Shown piece after piece: positions 1 through 7,079 of a stretch of DNA of 47,072 nt. The DNA lies in contig CALYAJ010000009.1 in NCBI GenBank assembly GCA_944393485.1, positions 1 through 47,072 on the forward strand. The letters run 5' to 3'. The position numbers and the translations under genes are program-made. Within the stretch, counting starts at the first letter, position 1. Each line of letters opens with the position of its first letter. The stretch is from an uncultured Clostridia bacterium. GTDB taxonomy: Bacteria > Bacillota > Clostridia > TANB77 > CAG-508. Under the pieces are notes generated by a model. That model had not been told where the DNA came from. It did no database searches and saw nothing but the letters and a program-made list of their open reading frames with translations.

Positions 1-1
1 G

Positions 2-151
2 ATACATCAACCATCTCTAAAGCTAGATAATTCAATGGATATATACATTAGAAAAATTTTTTCATGTCTTTATCCTGCAAAAAATCTACTAGAATGGGGC
101 AAATTTAATACATTAATCACCAAAAGCATTTCCACCTATAATTTTACCTAA
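2..151 (+). CDS. Possible 3' end of a gene entering from the left edge
   Basis: One frame is open from the window edge to a TAA at 149-151 and would encode the last 49 residues of a protein. The peptide contains a plausible coding stretch (NSMDIYIRKIFSCLYPAKN). It would overlap the 3' end of the convergent minus-strand gene by about 38 bp. I do not recognise the family, and a 150-base open frame in AT-rich DNA could be chance. The upstream sequence outside this window would settle it. Confidence 0.3.
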   Translation: MHQPSLKLDNSMDIYIRKIFSCLYPAKNLLEWGKFNTLITKSISTYNFT

Positions 152-1363
152 TTTATTATCTACATATATTGTAATTCCATTACCAAGTTCATCCTCTCTG
201 CTAAAGCAATGAGCAGTTACAGTAGTTGGATCAGAAAAATCATATTCATAATATTTTCTAAAAAATAAGTTATTAGGATGAACATCCCTTAAAGCGTAGG
301 TTTCAGAACTTTCTGGATATTTTCCAACAATTCGTTCGACTTCAGAAAAACCAATATCAGCAATTTTTTGTGCTTCACTTTTGGATATTTTTGATGAAGA
401 GGAAGTATATTCTTTATAGAATTGTGTAAAATTTGTTGCAAAAATATTTTTATCAAGATTATTTACCTGTTCATCATGATATTCAGCAAGTTCTTCAGAA
501 GTAGGAATTGTTAAATCTGTATTATAAATACAATTAGAATTTACAATTTTACTTACAAGCAAAACATTTGGTGTATATGTATTAGAATTTCCTGAATAAG
601 TATATCTGATATTACCAATATTTACTTCTACATCAATATCTCTAAAATTGCTTATTGTCAAAATTACAATATTATTTTCAAAAGAATCAGAAGAAATGCT
701 AGGAATATTTAGATTATATTTATTTTTGAAATTTTCGTAAGTATCATAGTCAGAAATTTTAATTTGATATATATTTTCTTGTATTTTATCCAATTCACTA
801 TCTGATTCTAAAGTTTCAAGGGATATAGAATTTACTAAAGGGAAGATTTTATAATTAAAATCAGAAGAGGATTTTTTTTCTGATAAATTAGCTAAAGTAT
901 TTTTTAAATAATCAATATTTTGTAATGCAGAGGAACATATCTGTCCACTACTTTTAAACAATCTAATTAAAGTATTATTATCAAATGCAAGTAGAAAATT
1001 TTTACTTGCAGTATTATAGTCAAATTCTAGGAATGATTTGTCACGTAAAGAATTTATTTCATTTAAAGTTAGAGCTTTCCCACTGTCAGTATATGAAACA
1101 ATGCAGACATTTAAGATATTTATTAAATTATTATAATCGGTTGAATCTTTCTCAAATTCAAAATATTTATTATCATTATTTTTATAAATAATTCTATCAG
1201 GTAATTTAATTTCATTTCCAATAATATTAGAGGCGTCATTAATAATAGTAGTATTTAAAACTATATTATTTGTTTCAGTGTTTAATGTTGAAAATGAAAA
1301 TACGCAAATTACTAAAATTAATATTAAGATAACTACAAAAATATATTTAAAATTTATATTCAT
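113..1363 (-). CDS. Membrane-anchored or secreted hypothetical protein
   Basis: This gene encodes about 416 residues. The ATG at 1363 is preferred over an in-frame start 15 codons upstream because GGGTGATG lies just before it and the promoter -10 overlaps the longer version. Residues about 5-25 form one hydrophobic segment (YIFVVILILILVICVFSF), so the bulk should be anchored outside the membrane. The exported part is rich in Asn, Ser and Asp and has no Cys-box lipoprotein signal that I can see. I do not recognise a domain. A conserved-looking C-terminal stretch ends in short beta-like segments (ITIYVDNKLGKIIGG), which resembles a PepSY-type or beta-sandwich tail only weakly. It is transcribed divergently from the rpiB-like gene and ends against the window edge. 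Function unknown. Confidence 0.75.
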   Translation of the reverse strand: MNINFKYIFVVILILILVICVFSFSTLNTETNNIVLNTTIINDASNIIGNEIKLPDRIIYKNNDNKYFEFEKDSTDYNNLINILNVCIVSYTDSGKALTLNEINSLRDKSFLEFDYNTASKNFLLAFDNNTLIRLFKSSGQICSSALQNIDYLKNTLANLSEKKSSSDFNYKIFPLVNSISLETLESDSELDKIQENIYQIKISDYDTYENFKNKYNLNIPSISSDSFENNIVILTISNFRDIDVEVNIGNIRYTYSGNSNTYTPNVLLVSKIVNSNCIYNTDLTIPTSEELAEYHDEQVNNLDKNIFATNFTQFYKEYTSSSSKISKSEAQKIADIGFSEVERIVGKYPESSETYALRDVHPNNLFFRKYYEYDFSDPTTVTAHCFSREDELGNGITIYVDNKLGKIIGGNAFGD

Positions 1364-1379
1364 ATCATCACCCGAAAAA

Positions 1380-1408
1380 ATTATATCGTATTTCGATAAT
1401 TTAAGCAA
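1380..1408 (-). promoter_or_regulatory. Promoter of the minus-strand hypothetical gene
   Basis: On the minus strand TTGCTT (1403-1408) and TATAAT (1380-1385) are separated by 17 bases, a good SigA-type pair. The -10 lies only about 17 bases before the chosen ATG at 1363, which gives a very short leader and supports that start over the longer one. Confidence 0.5.
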
Positions 1409-1437
1409 CTAAAAATAATTCTTTTTATAGTAAATTA

Positions 1438-1466
1438 TTGTATTATAAAAAATCATGTGTTATATT
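1438..1466 (+). promoter_or_regulatory. Candidate promoter of the rpiB-like gene
   Basis: TTGTAT (1438-1443) and TATATT (1461-1466) have a 17-base spacer. It lies about 30 bases upstream of the ATG at 1495 and faces away from the divergent promoter at 1380-1408. Confidence 0.45.
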
Positions 1467-1494
1467 AAAAAAGAATACAAAAGGAGGTCTTTTA

Positions 1495-1941
1495 ATGATA
1501 GCTATAGGCGCAGACCATGGAGGATATGAATTAAAAGAAGGTATAAAAAAATATTTTGATAAAAATAATATAGAATATAAAGATTATGGAACTTTTTCAC
1601 CAGAAAGAACAGATTATCCTATTTATGCAGAAAAAGTTTCAAAGGCAATAATAAATAATGAGGCTGATAAAGGGATTCTAATTTGCAGATCAAGTTATGG
1701 AATGACAATGGTTGCAAATAAATTTAAAGGAATTAGAGCAGCAAGTGTAACTGATGAAAAATTAGCAGAAGCTGCAAAAGCAGACGATGATATAAATGTA
1801 ATTGCATTATCTGGAGATACTATGAGCTTTGAAGAATGTATTAATATTATAAATAAATGGCTAAAAACACCATTTAAAGGTGGAAGGTATCAAGAAAGAT
1901 TGGATATGCTAGCTAAAATAGAAAATGAGAATATGAAATAG
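1495..1941 (+). CDS. rpiB: RpiB/LacAB-family sugar-phosphate isomerase, atypical active site
   Basis: The 148-residue product matches RpiB in length and fold: an N-terminal GADHGGYELK motif, an ILIC strand, an ANK motif and a C-terminal TPFKGGRYQER motif. Family members interconvert ribose-5-phosphate and ribulose-5-phosphate or related sugar phosphates in the cytoplasm. The start is the ATG at 1495 behind AAGGAGGTC (1481-1489); an in-frame upstream start would have no ribosome binding site. The catalytic-loop signature usually read as CGTGIG is CRSSYG here, and the HND-type motif that follows in classical enzymes reads ADDDIN. Cys is retained, but the phosphate/anion loop and the general acid position differ. 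It may therefore use another substrate, or be an RpiB paralogue. The tagO-like gene follows after 12 bases, consistent with one transcript. Confidence 0.85.
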   Translation: MIAIGADHGGYELKEGIKKYFDKNNIEYKDYGTFSPERTDYPIYAEKVSKAIINNEADKGILICRSSYGMTMVANKFKGIRAASVTDEKLAEAAKADDDINVIALSGDTMSFEECINIINKWLKTPFKGGRYQERLDMLAKIENENMK

Positions 1942-1953
1942 AGGTGTTAAAAA

Positions 1954-3201
1954 ATGTGGGGAGATATAGCAATAGCCTTTTTATTAGCATTTATAACAGC
2001 ATTTATGATGACACCATATTCTATAAAATTAGCAAAAAAAGTAGGGGCAGTAGATGTACCAAAAGATAATAGAAGAATGCATCACAAATCAATACCAAAA
2101 CTTGGAGGAATTGCGGTAATTGCAGGATTTGTAGTTTCGTGTATATATTTATTAATTACAATGTCGATAGAAGATGCATCTAAGCTAAATTTATTTGGAA
2201 AACCACAATATGGTGTAAAATTAATCGGCTTTTTTGTAGGAGTACTAATATTAGGTATAACTTGTTTTATAGATGATACAAAAGGTATAAAACCACTAAC
2301 GAAGCTTACTGGACAAGTACTTGCAGCTATTGCAGTTGTAGTGGCAGGAATAAGAATTGTAGATACAATTCCAATTTTTGATTCTGCAGTTGCAAATGAA
2401 GCATTGACTATTATTTTAACAATTATATGGATTGTTGGAATAACTAATGCAATAAATCTAATGGATGGATTAGATGGTTTATCATCTGGAATAACAATGA
2501 TTTCTTGTATTTCACTTTTAATAATATTTTCACTAAATAATTCGCCATTAATTGCAATTATTATGATAACTGCATTGGGTGGAGCACTATGTGGATTTTT
2601 ACCATTTAATTTTAATCCAGCCAAAACTTTTATAGGTGATACAGGTTCTAATTTCCTAGGATTTACATTATCAGTTGTTTCAATTTTAGGAGTAGCAAGA
2701 ACATATACAGCTGTGGTAATTGTTCTACCAGTTATAGTATTAGGACTACCTATATTTGATACAATTTATGCAATATTTAGAAGATTACATAATGGTAAAT
2801 CTATAAAAGCAATATTTAAAGCAGATAAAGGTCATTTACATCATAGATTGGTAAGAAAAGGATTTTCACATAAACAATCTGTTTATATACTTTATGGAAT
2901 AAGTGCTACATTTGGAATGTTTGCAGTAATATTGTTTGAAAGTGGAATAATAAAAGCAATATCATTTGCACTAATGGTTATTGCTGTAATTGCATTAGGA
3001 TATAGAAGTTTTTCTAATTTACGTGGAGAAGAAGGATGTTCATATGAATGTTCAAATTGTAAATATATATATAATCCAAAAGTAGGAAATGAAACTGCTG
3101 GAATTGATCCAAATACAGAATTTTACGATTTGCCAGATGATTGGAGATGTCCAGTGTGTGGAGAAAGAAAAGATATGTTTATGCCAAGAGATGATATTTA
3201 A
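1954..3201 (+). CDS. tagO: TagO/WecA-type lipid-linked GlcNAc-phosphate transferase fused to a rubredoxin domain
   Basis: Residues 1 to about 345 are a polytopic membrane enzyme of the MraY/WecA/TagO superfamily. Visible motifs are DDTKG, NLMDGLDGLSSG, FIGDTGSNFLGF and a late HLHHRL loop. Such enzymes transfer an amino-sugar phosphate from a UDP-sugar to undecaprenyl phosphate, the first step of wall teichoic acid or related glycan synthesis. Residues about 360-415 are a complete rubredoxin fold: Cys366-x2-Cys369, then Cys399-Pro-x-Cys402 after a DDWRC stretch, with iron-binding spacing. The reading frame is continuous with no sign of an assembly artefact. A free rubredoxin gene starts 49 bases downstream. 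The ribosome binding site GAGGTG precedes the ATG. The fusion is unexpected because this transferase reaction is not a redox reaction. Confidence 0.88.
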   Translation: MWGDIAIAFLLAFITAFMMTPYSIKLAKKVGAVDVPKDNRRMHHKSIPKLGGIAVIAGFVVSCIYLLITMSIEDASKLNLFGKPQYGVKLIGFFVGVLILGITCFIDDTKGIKPLTKLTGQVLAAIAVVVAGIRIVDTIPIFDSAVANEALTIILTIIWIVGITNAINLMDGLDGLSSGITMISCISLLIIFSLNNSPLIAIIMITALGGALCGFLPFNFNPAKTFIGDTGSNFLGFTLSVVSILGVARTYTAVVIVLPVIVLGLPIFDTIYAIFRRLHNGKSIKAIFKADKGHLHHRLVRKGFSHKQSVYILYGISATFGMFAVILFESGIIKAISFALMVIAVIALGYRSFSNLRGEEGCSYECSNCKYIYNPKVGNETAGIDPNTEFYDLPDDWRCPVCGERKDMFMPRDDI

Positions 3202-3250
3202 CCTAAATTCAAGGTTTTATATATAAAAAATAAAAAAAGGAGTGATAAAG

Positions 3251-3403
3251 ATGTATGTTTGTTTAGCTTGTGGATATGTTTATGATCCAGAAAAAGGAGA
3301 TCCAGATTCAGGAATAGCTCCAGGGACAGCATTTGAAGATATACCAGATGATTGGGTTTGCCCAATTTGTGGAGTAGGAAAAGATATGTTTGAAAAACAA
3401 TAG
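3251..3403 (+). CDS. Rubredoxin, free-standing, 50 residues
   Basis: This short gene encodes a classical rubredoxin: Cys4-x2-Cys7-Gly-Tyr near the start, a PDDWVCP segment and CPIC near the end, so four Cys ligands for one iron. It is a small cytoplasmic electron carrier, commonly linked to oxygen or peroxide reduction in anaerobes. AAAAAGGAGTGATAAAG before the ATG is a good ribosome binding site. It lies 49 bases after the rubredoxin-tailed transferase and resembles that tail closely (GIxPxTxFxDxPDDWxCPxCG), which suggests the tail arose by duplication of this gene. A hairpin follows. Confidence 0.95.
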   Translation: MYVCLACGYVYDPEKGDPDSGIAPGTAFEDIPDDWVCPICGVGKDMFEKQ

Positions 3404-3412
3404 AATTAAAAT

Positions 3413-3452
3413 AAATCTGTTGAAGAACATAAAAATAAGCTTCAACAGATTT
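3413..3452 (+). terminator. Hairpin terminator after rubredoxin
   Basis: AAATCTGTTGAAG (3413-3425) pairs perfectly with CTTCAACAGATTT (3440-3452), a 13-bp stem with a 14-base loop. Only a short T-rich tail follows, so termination strength is uncertain. Confidence 0.6.
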
Positions 3453-3507
3453 TCTATCTGTATAGAAAACTTATAAAAAAGCTATTGTATGTTATAAGGG
3501 GAACGAT

Positions 3508-4593
3508 ATGAAGAAGTTAAATATTAAGAAAAAAATATTATTTAATATAATAATGATAATAAATATTTTTATAATACCTAATTATACATTGGCACAAAAT
3601 ATCAATGGGAAGCAATATAATCCTGAATTTATTGCTACAATTGTAATTATTTCTTTATTAGAAATATTATTAATAATTTTTCTTACAATAAAACTTATAA
3701 AAAAATTTAAGAAAAAAACAAAAAATGAAAATACGAAAAATGTAAAAAGAGATATAGATTATTATAGAGAACTTATTAAAGAAAATGATTTAACACCAAG
3801 TGAAGTTGTACAGTTAGTGAAAGAAAATTTTGATTCTATTGAATTAGAAAATGTATTTATGTCAGCAATATTAGACTTAAAACTTAAGAATAAGATTGAA
3901 ATTATTCAAGAAGAAAATACAAGTGACGATTGCAAAACAAAAATAAGAATATTAGATTTAAATAAGAAACCTTATTTATTAGAAGATGAAAAAAATGTAC
4001 TACAGTTTTTGAAAAAAGCAACAAAGTCAGAATATATAACTTTAGAAGATTTAAAATATTATATTGTAGAACACCAAGAAGAAGTTAAAAACTTAAGAGA
4101 TTGTCTTATTAAAGAATCAAAGAAAAGAATATTAGAAAAAGGTTTATTTAATTTAGATAATTATAAGAAAAGAGAAACTAATTATTTTTATTTAATATTA
4201 TGGAGTATATTTTTTCTATCAACAATAATGATAATTTTGGTATGTTTAGCGAATCCTATAACTTACATATTGACAATATTAACATTAGTTATAGATATAC
4301 AGGTAGGAATTATTTTATTTGATAGAGTGAAAAAATATAATAACGTGTTAACAGAAAAAGGAAGAAAAGAAAAAGAAAAATGGCTTGGATTTAAGAAGTA
4401 TGTAGAAGATTATTCAATTTTAGATGAAAGAAAAGCAGAAGAAGTAGAATTATGGGATAATTATATGGTATATGCCACCGCATTGGGTGTTACAAAAAAT
4501 ATTAGAGAGCAGTTTAAAATGGCATATCCAGATTTGGAAGAATTTATTGTATTTTTAAAAAGTGATGAGACATGGAAAGGACGAGAAAAATGA
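3508..4593 (+). CDS. DUF2207-like predicted membrane protein lacking the usual N-terminal domain
   Basis: The 361-residue protein has a signal-like hydrophobic segment at about 10-28, a second membrane segment at about 44-66, a soluble middle and a paired membrane segment at about 228-272. The C-terminal part (TEKGRKEKEKWLGFKKY, then ILDERKAEEVELWDNYMVYA) is characteristic of the C-terminal region of DUF2207 membrane proteins. Those proteins usually carry a large N-terminal extracytoplasmic domain that is almost absent here, leaving about 20 residues between the first two membrane segments. Function of the family is unknown. AAGGGG precedes the ATG. Its stop overlaps the hslO start as ATGA, so translation of the two is probably coupled. 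Confidence 0.75.
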   Translation: MKKLNIKKKILFNIIMIINIFIIPNYTLAQNINGKQYNPEFIATIVIISLLEILLIIFLTIKLIKKFKKKTKNENTKNVKRDIDYYRELIKENDLTPSEVVQLVKENFDSIELENVFMSAILDLKLKNKIEIIQEENTSDDCKTKIRILDLNKKPYLLEDEKNVLQFLKKATKSEYITLEDLKYYIVEHQEEVKNLRDCLIKESKKRILEKGLFNLDNYKKRETNYFYLILWSIFFLSTIMIILVCLANPITYILTILTLVIDIQVGIILFDRVKKYNNVLTEKGRKEKEKWLGFKKYVEDYSILDERKAEEVELWDNYMVYATALGVTKNIREQFKMAYPDLEEFIVFLKSDETWKGREK

Positions 4594-5516
4594 AAAACGA
4601 AATAAAAAAATTTTTAGCATATAATGGAAGAGTTGCTGTAACATGTGCATTAACTACAGATTTAGTTGAACAAGCAAGAAATATACATGACTTAACTCCT
4701 GTAAGCACAGCAGCATTAGGAAGATTACTTACTATGGCAAGTATTATGGGCTCAGATTTAAAAGATGAAGAAGATAATATTACTTTACAAATAAAAGGTA
4801 ATGGCCCAATAGGAACAATGGTTGCAATAGTAAATGGAAAAATGAAAGTAAAAGGAACAGTAAATAATCCATATGTTGATGTACCTCTTAATGAATTTGG
4901 CAAACTAGATGTTGGAATGGCTGTTGGAAATGATGGATTCTTAAATGTTATAAAAGATTTAGGATTAAAAAAGCCATATATTGGAATAGTTCCACTTTCA
5001 TCAGGAGAAATTGCAGAAGATTTTGCAAGATATTATGCGGAATCAGAACAAACAAAATCTGCAGTAGCTTTGGGAGTATTAGTAGATAAAAATGGTGTAA
5101 AATCAGCAGGAGGATATTTAGTATCAGCAATGCCAGATGCTACAGACGAAGATATTGCCAAATTAGAAAAAAATATTTTTGAAGCAGGAGCAATATCAAG
5201 AATGTTAGATGAAGGATTAACATTAATTGAAATTGCTAAAAAAATTACCGGAGATAAAGATGTTAGAATAATAGAAGAAAATATAAATCCAATATATGAA
5301 TGTGATTGCTCTAAAGAAAAAATGAAAAATGCATTATCAACAATAGGAAAAGAGCAATTAATGGAAATTTTAGAAGAAGATGGAAAAGCTGAATTAACCT
5401 GTCATTTTTGTAATAAAAAATATTTAGTTTCAAAAGAAGAATTAGAAGAAATTATAAAAAATTTAAAAGTTGAAAACAAAATTATAGATTTTCCAAATAA
5501 TAAAAATGAAAATTAA
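4590..5516 (+). CDS. hslO: Hsp33 redox-regulated chaperone
   Basis: The 308-residue product is a full-length Hsp33: an N-terminal substrate-binding domain, a linker, and a C-terminal zinc switch with CDC and CHFC separated by about 30 residues. In the family, oxidation of these four Cys releases zinc and activates holdase activity in the cytoplasm. I chose ATG 4590, which overlaps the preceding stop as ATGA, over an in-frame ATG at 4572 because Hsp33 normally starts close to the KFLAYNGRVA motif. The overlap with the DUF2207-like gene implies cotranscription. Confidence 0.95.
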   Translation: MKNEIKKFLAYNGRVAVTCALTTDLVEQARNIHDLTPVSTAALGRLLTMASIMGSDLKDEEDNITLQIKGNGPIGTMVAIVNGKMKVKGTVNNPYVDVPLNEFGKLDVGMAVGNDGFLNVIKDLGLKKPYIGIVPLSSGEIAEDFARYYAESEQTKSAVALGVLVDKNGVKSAGGYLVSAMPDATDEDIAKLEKNIFEAGAISRMLDEGLTLIEIAKKITGDKDVRIIEENINPIYECDCSKEKMKNALSTIGKEQLMEILEEDGKAELTCHFCNKKYLVSKEELEEIIKNLKVENKIIDFPNNKNEN

Positions 5517-5553
5517 GTAATAAAAAAAATAAAATTGTATATAATAATATTAG

Positions 5554-5802
5554 GTGATTATTACGAAGATATCTTATATAAAATCAATTCATGATAAGAC
5601 GAGTTTTAATTTTTTTAAGAATATCGGAATGTATGGAGTTGAATTAACTGACTTAGATAATGTCGACAAAGTTTTAAGTAAGTTAATAGATAAAGATTAT
5701 ACAACATTTTTTATAACGAATGAAGTTGCTGGTTATTCTGATGATTTATTTAAAAAATATTATAATTCTAAAGATATAAACATAATAATTGCCAAAAATT
5801 AA
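5554..5802 (+). CDS. Small protein resembling V/A-type ATPase subunit F
   Basis: The 82-residue product has the alternating beta-alpha pattern of V/A-ATPase subunit F: FKNIGMYGVEL near the start, then a helix, then the TTFFITNEVAGY strand and an IIIAKN terminal strand. Subunit F normally sits in the rotor stalk and is encoded among other ATPase genes, but none are present nearby. The open frame has a stop just upstream, so GTG 5554 is the earliest start. The AGGTGAT that includes it looks more like a ribosome binding site, so the true start may be a non-standard codon shortly after. It lies between hslO and yyaC. The F-like assignment is tentative; it could be a CheY-like or other small Rossmann-type protein. 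Confidence 0.55.
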   Translation: MIITKISYIKSIHDKTSFNFFKNIGMYGVELTDLDNVDKVLSKLIDKDYTTFFITNEVAGYSDDLFKKYYNSKDINIIIAKN

Positions 5803-5844
5803 ATTGTGTATAGATCTAAGATTTTATTTCACAAAGACCTTATA

Positions 5845-5885
5845 ACTTAAGTAAAAGGTAAAACTTTTTAAGTGAATACACTTAA
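5845..5885 (+). promoter_or_regulatory. Two mutually exclusive hairpins ahead of yyaC
   Basis: TTAAGTG at 5868-5874 can pair either with the upstream ACTTAA (5845-5850, extended by AAAG/CTTT) or with the downstream CACTTAA (5879-5885). Both hairpins cannot form at once. The second would sit just before the preferred yyaC ribosome binding site. This could be an attenuator or simply a terminator followed by chance pairing. Confidence 0.35.
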
Positions 5886-5919
5886 GAAAATAGCATATAC
5901 TGTAATTATGGAGGATGAA

Positions 5920-6441
5920 ATGTCTGTAAATAATAAGGTATATGCTAATTTTTTGGACGAATTAGATAATTTTAATTATTCTAATTTAATTTTTTTATGT
6001 ATTGGAACAAATAAAGTTATCGGAGATAGTTTTGGCCCAATAATAGGAGAAATATTAAAAAATAATATTAATCATCCTAAAATTAATATTATTGGAAATT
6101 TAAAATATAATGTTAATGCAAATAATATTATTAAGATTACACAGAAAATAAATAAAAAATATCATAAACCATATATTGTATCCATAGATTCTGCATTAGG
6201 AGATAAACTTTTAGTAGGAAAAATTTATGTATTAAAAAATAAATTAGATGTAGGAAGAGCGTTAAAAAAAGATTTATGCAAAATAGGTGATATATCAATA
6301 AAAGGAATAGTAGGTATAAATAAAAAAGATTCAAAAGAAAATTTCGAAATATTACAAAATGTAAATAAAGACTTTATATTTGATTTATCACAAAAAACAT
6401 CAAAATTTATAATTGAAAGTATAAAATTCCTAAATTTGTAA
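5920..6441 (+). CDS. yyaC: Spore protein YyaC (DUF1256)
   Basis: The 173-residue product carries the YyaC signature: LCIGTNKVIGDSFGPIIG, a VSIDSALGDKLLVGKI stretch and a GDISIKGIVGI segment. YyaC is a sporulation-associated protein related in fold to the HybD/Gpr hydrogenase-maturation and germination proteases. I chose ATG 5920 because GGAGG lies at 5910-5914 with ideal spacing. The longer GTG frame from 5872 starts inside a hairpin and has no ribosome binding site. Its presence supports a sporulating host. Expression in spore formers is normally in the developing spore; I see no clear sporulation promoter here. Confidence 0.9.
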   Translation: MSVNNKVYANFLDELDNFNYSNLIFLCIGTNKVIGDSFGPIIGEILKNNINHPKINIIGNLKYNVNANNIIKITQKINKKYHKPYIVSIDSALGDKLLVGKIYVLKNKLDVGRALKKDLCKIGDISIKGIVGINKKDSKENFEILQNVNKDFIFDLSQKTSKFIIESIKFLNL

Positions 6442-6481
6442 ATTATCTATATAATAAAAATACAAATTTAGGAGGATACAT

Positions 6482-6820
6482 ATGAAAATAAGAGAAAATG
6501 AGAATATGGTGTTAATAAAAAATTTACCATCAAATATAGTATCAGAAGCTTGGGTAGTCTTAAAACCAGGAGTTAAAAAAAGAGAAAAAGAATTTATAAA
6601 AAAAGTCAGAAATAATAAAAAATGTATAAATCCTGAGAAAGGATATATTGTAAAAGAAGCAGAAATGGTTATTACAGAATATTTAAAAGATATAACAGAT
6701 ATAAAAAAGAATAGAAATTATGAAAAAATGATAAAAAAATATGAAAAGTTAAAAAAGGTATCTTTATCAATAGTTATAATTTTAATATCTATAATTTTTA
6801 TGCAAAATTTATTTTTTTAA
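6482..6820 (+). CDS. Small basic protein with a C-terminal membrane anchor
   Basis: The 112-residue product begins behind AGGAGG with good spacing. The first 90 residues are soluble and Lys-rich, with a conserved-looking LIKNLPSNIVSEAWVVLKPG segment. The last about 20 residues (LSIVIILISIIFMQNLFF) form one membrane segment, so it is a probable tail-anchored protein. I do not recognise the family. Its position between yyaC and the spoIVFA/spoIVFB-like pair makes a sporulation role possible, by neighbourhood only. Confidence 0.75.
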   Translation: MKIRENENMVLIKNLPSNIVSEAWVVLKPGVKKREKEFIKKVRNNKKCINPEKGYIVKEAEMVITEYLKDITDIKKNRNYEKMIKKYEKLKKVSLSIVIILISIIFMQNLFF

Positions 6821-6827
6821 ACATAAA

Positions 6828-7067
6828 AGATCTCTACTTTGAATATATTGTACAAATATATTACAAAAGAAAAGGTCTTTATTATATAAAAAAATTTCAC
6901 ACAAAATCGCTGTGCAATTTTGGCAAAAGAACAAAGACGGGGCATGTAATTTCTTTTAAAAGGGCATAAAACTTTAATCATGCACCTTTTGTTCTTATCT
7001 AAAAAAACAATTGAGAACTGGTAAGTGTACTAAAGCTTAGCCATTATGGCAGATTAATTACATATGA
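6828..7067 (+). other. Non-coding stretch with several hairpins, possible structured RNA or 5' leader
   Basis: No gene is visible here. It contains AAAGATCT/AGGTCTTT arms near its left end, a short hairpin AAAATCGC-TGT-GCAATTTT (6903-6921), then a long interrupted inverted repeat. In that repeat AAGAACAAA and GGGGCATG (6927-6946) pair with CATGCACC and TTTTGTTCTT (6979-6996) around an AT-rich interior. A last small hairpin GCCA-TTA-TGGC lies shortly before the ribosome binding site of the M23 gene. The region could be the structured leader of that gene or an independent small RNA. It does not match RNase P, tmRNA or SRP RNA signatures that I know. Confidence 0.4.
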
Positions 7068-7079
7068 ATGGAGGAAATC

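Noticed and set aside
2082..2624. A 180-codon minus-strand frame opposite the tagO-like gene
   Set aside because: It lies entirely inside a well-supported membrane protein gene and has no ribosome binding site; it is a shadow.
5872..5919. Longer GTG start for yyaC
   Set aside because: No ribosome binding site, and the start lies in a hairpin; ATG 5920 has GGAGG at ideal spacing.
6828..7067. 6S RNA, RNase P RNA or tmRNA in the structured gap
   Set aside because: The diagnostic conserved sequences of these RNAs that I know are not present; a long hairpin alone is not enough.
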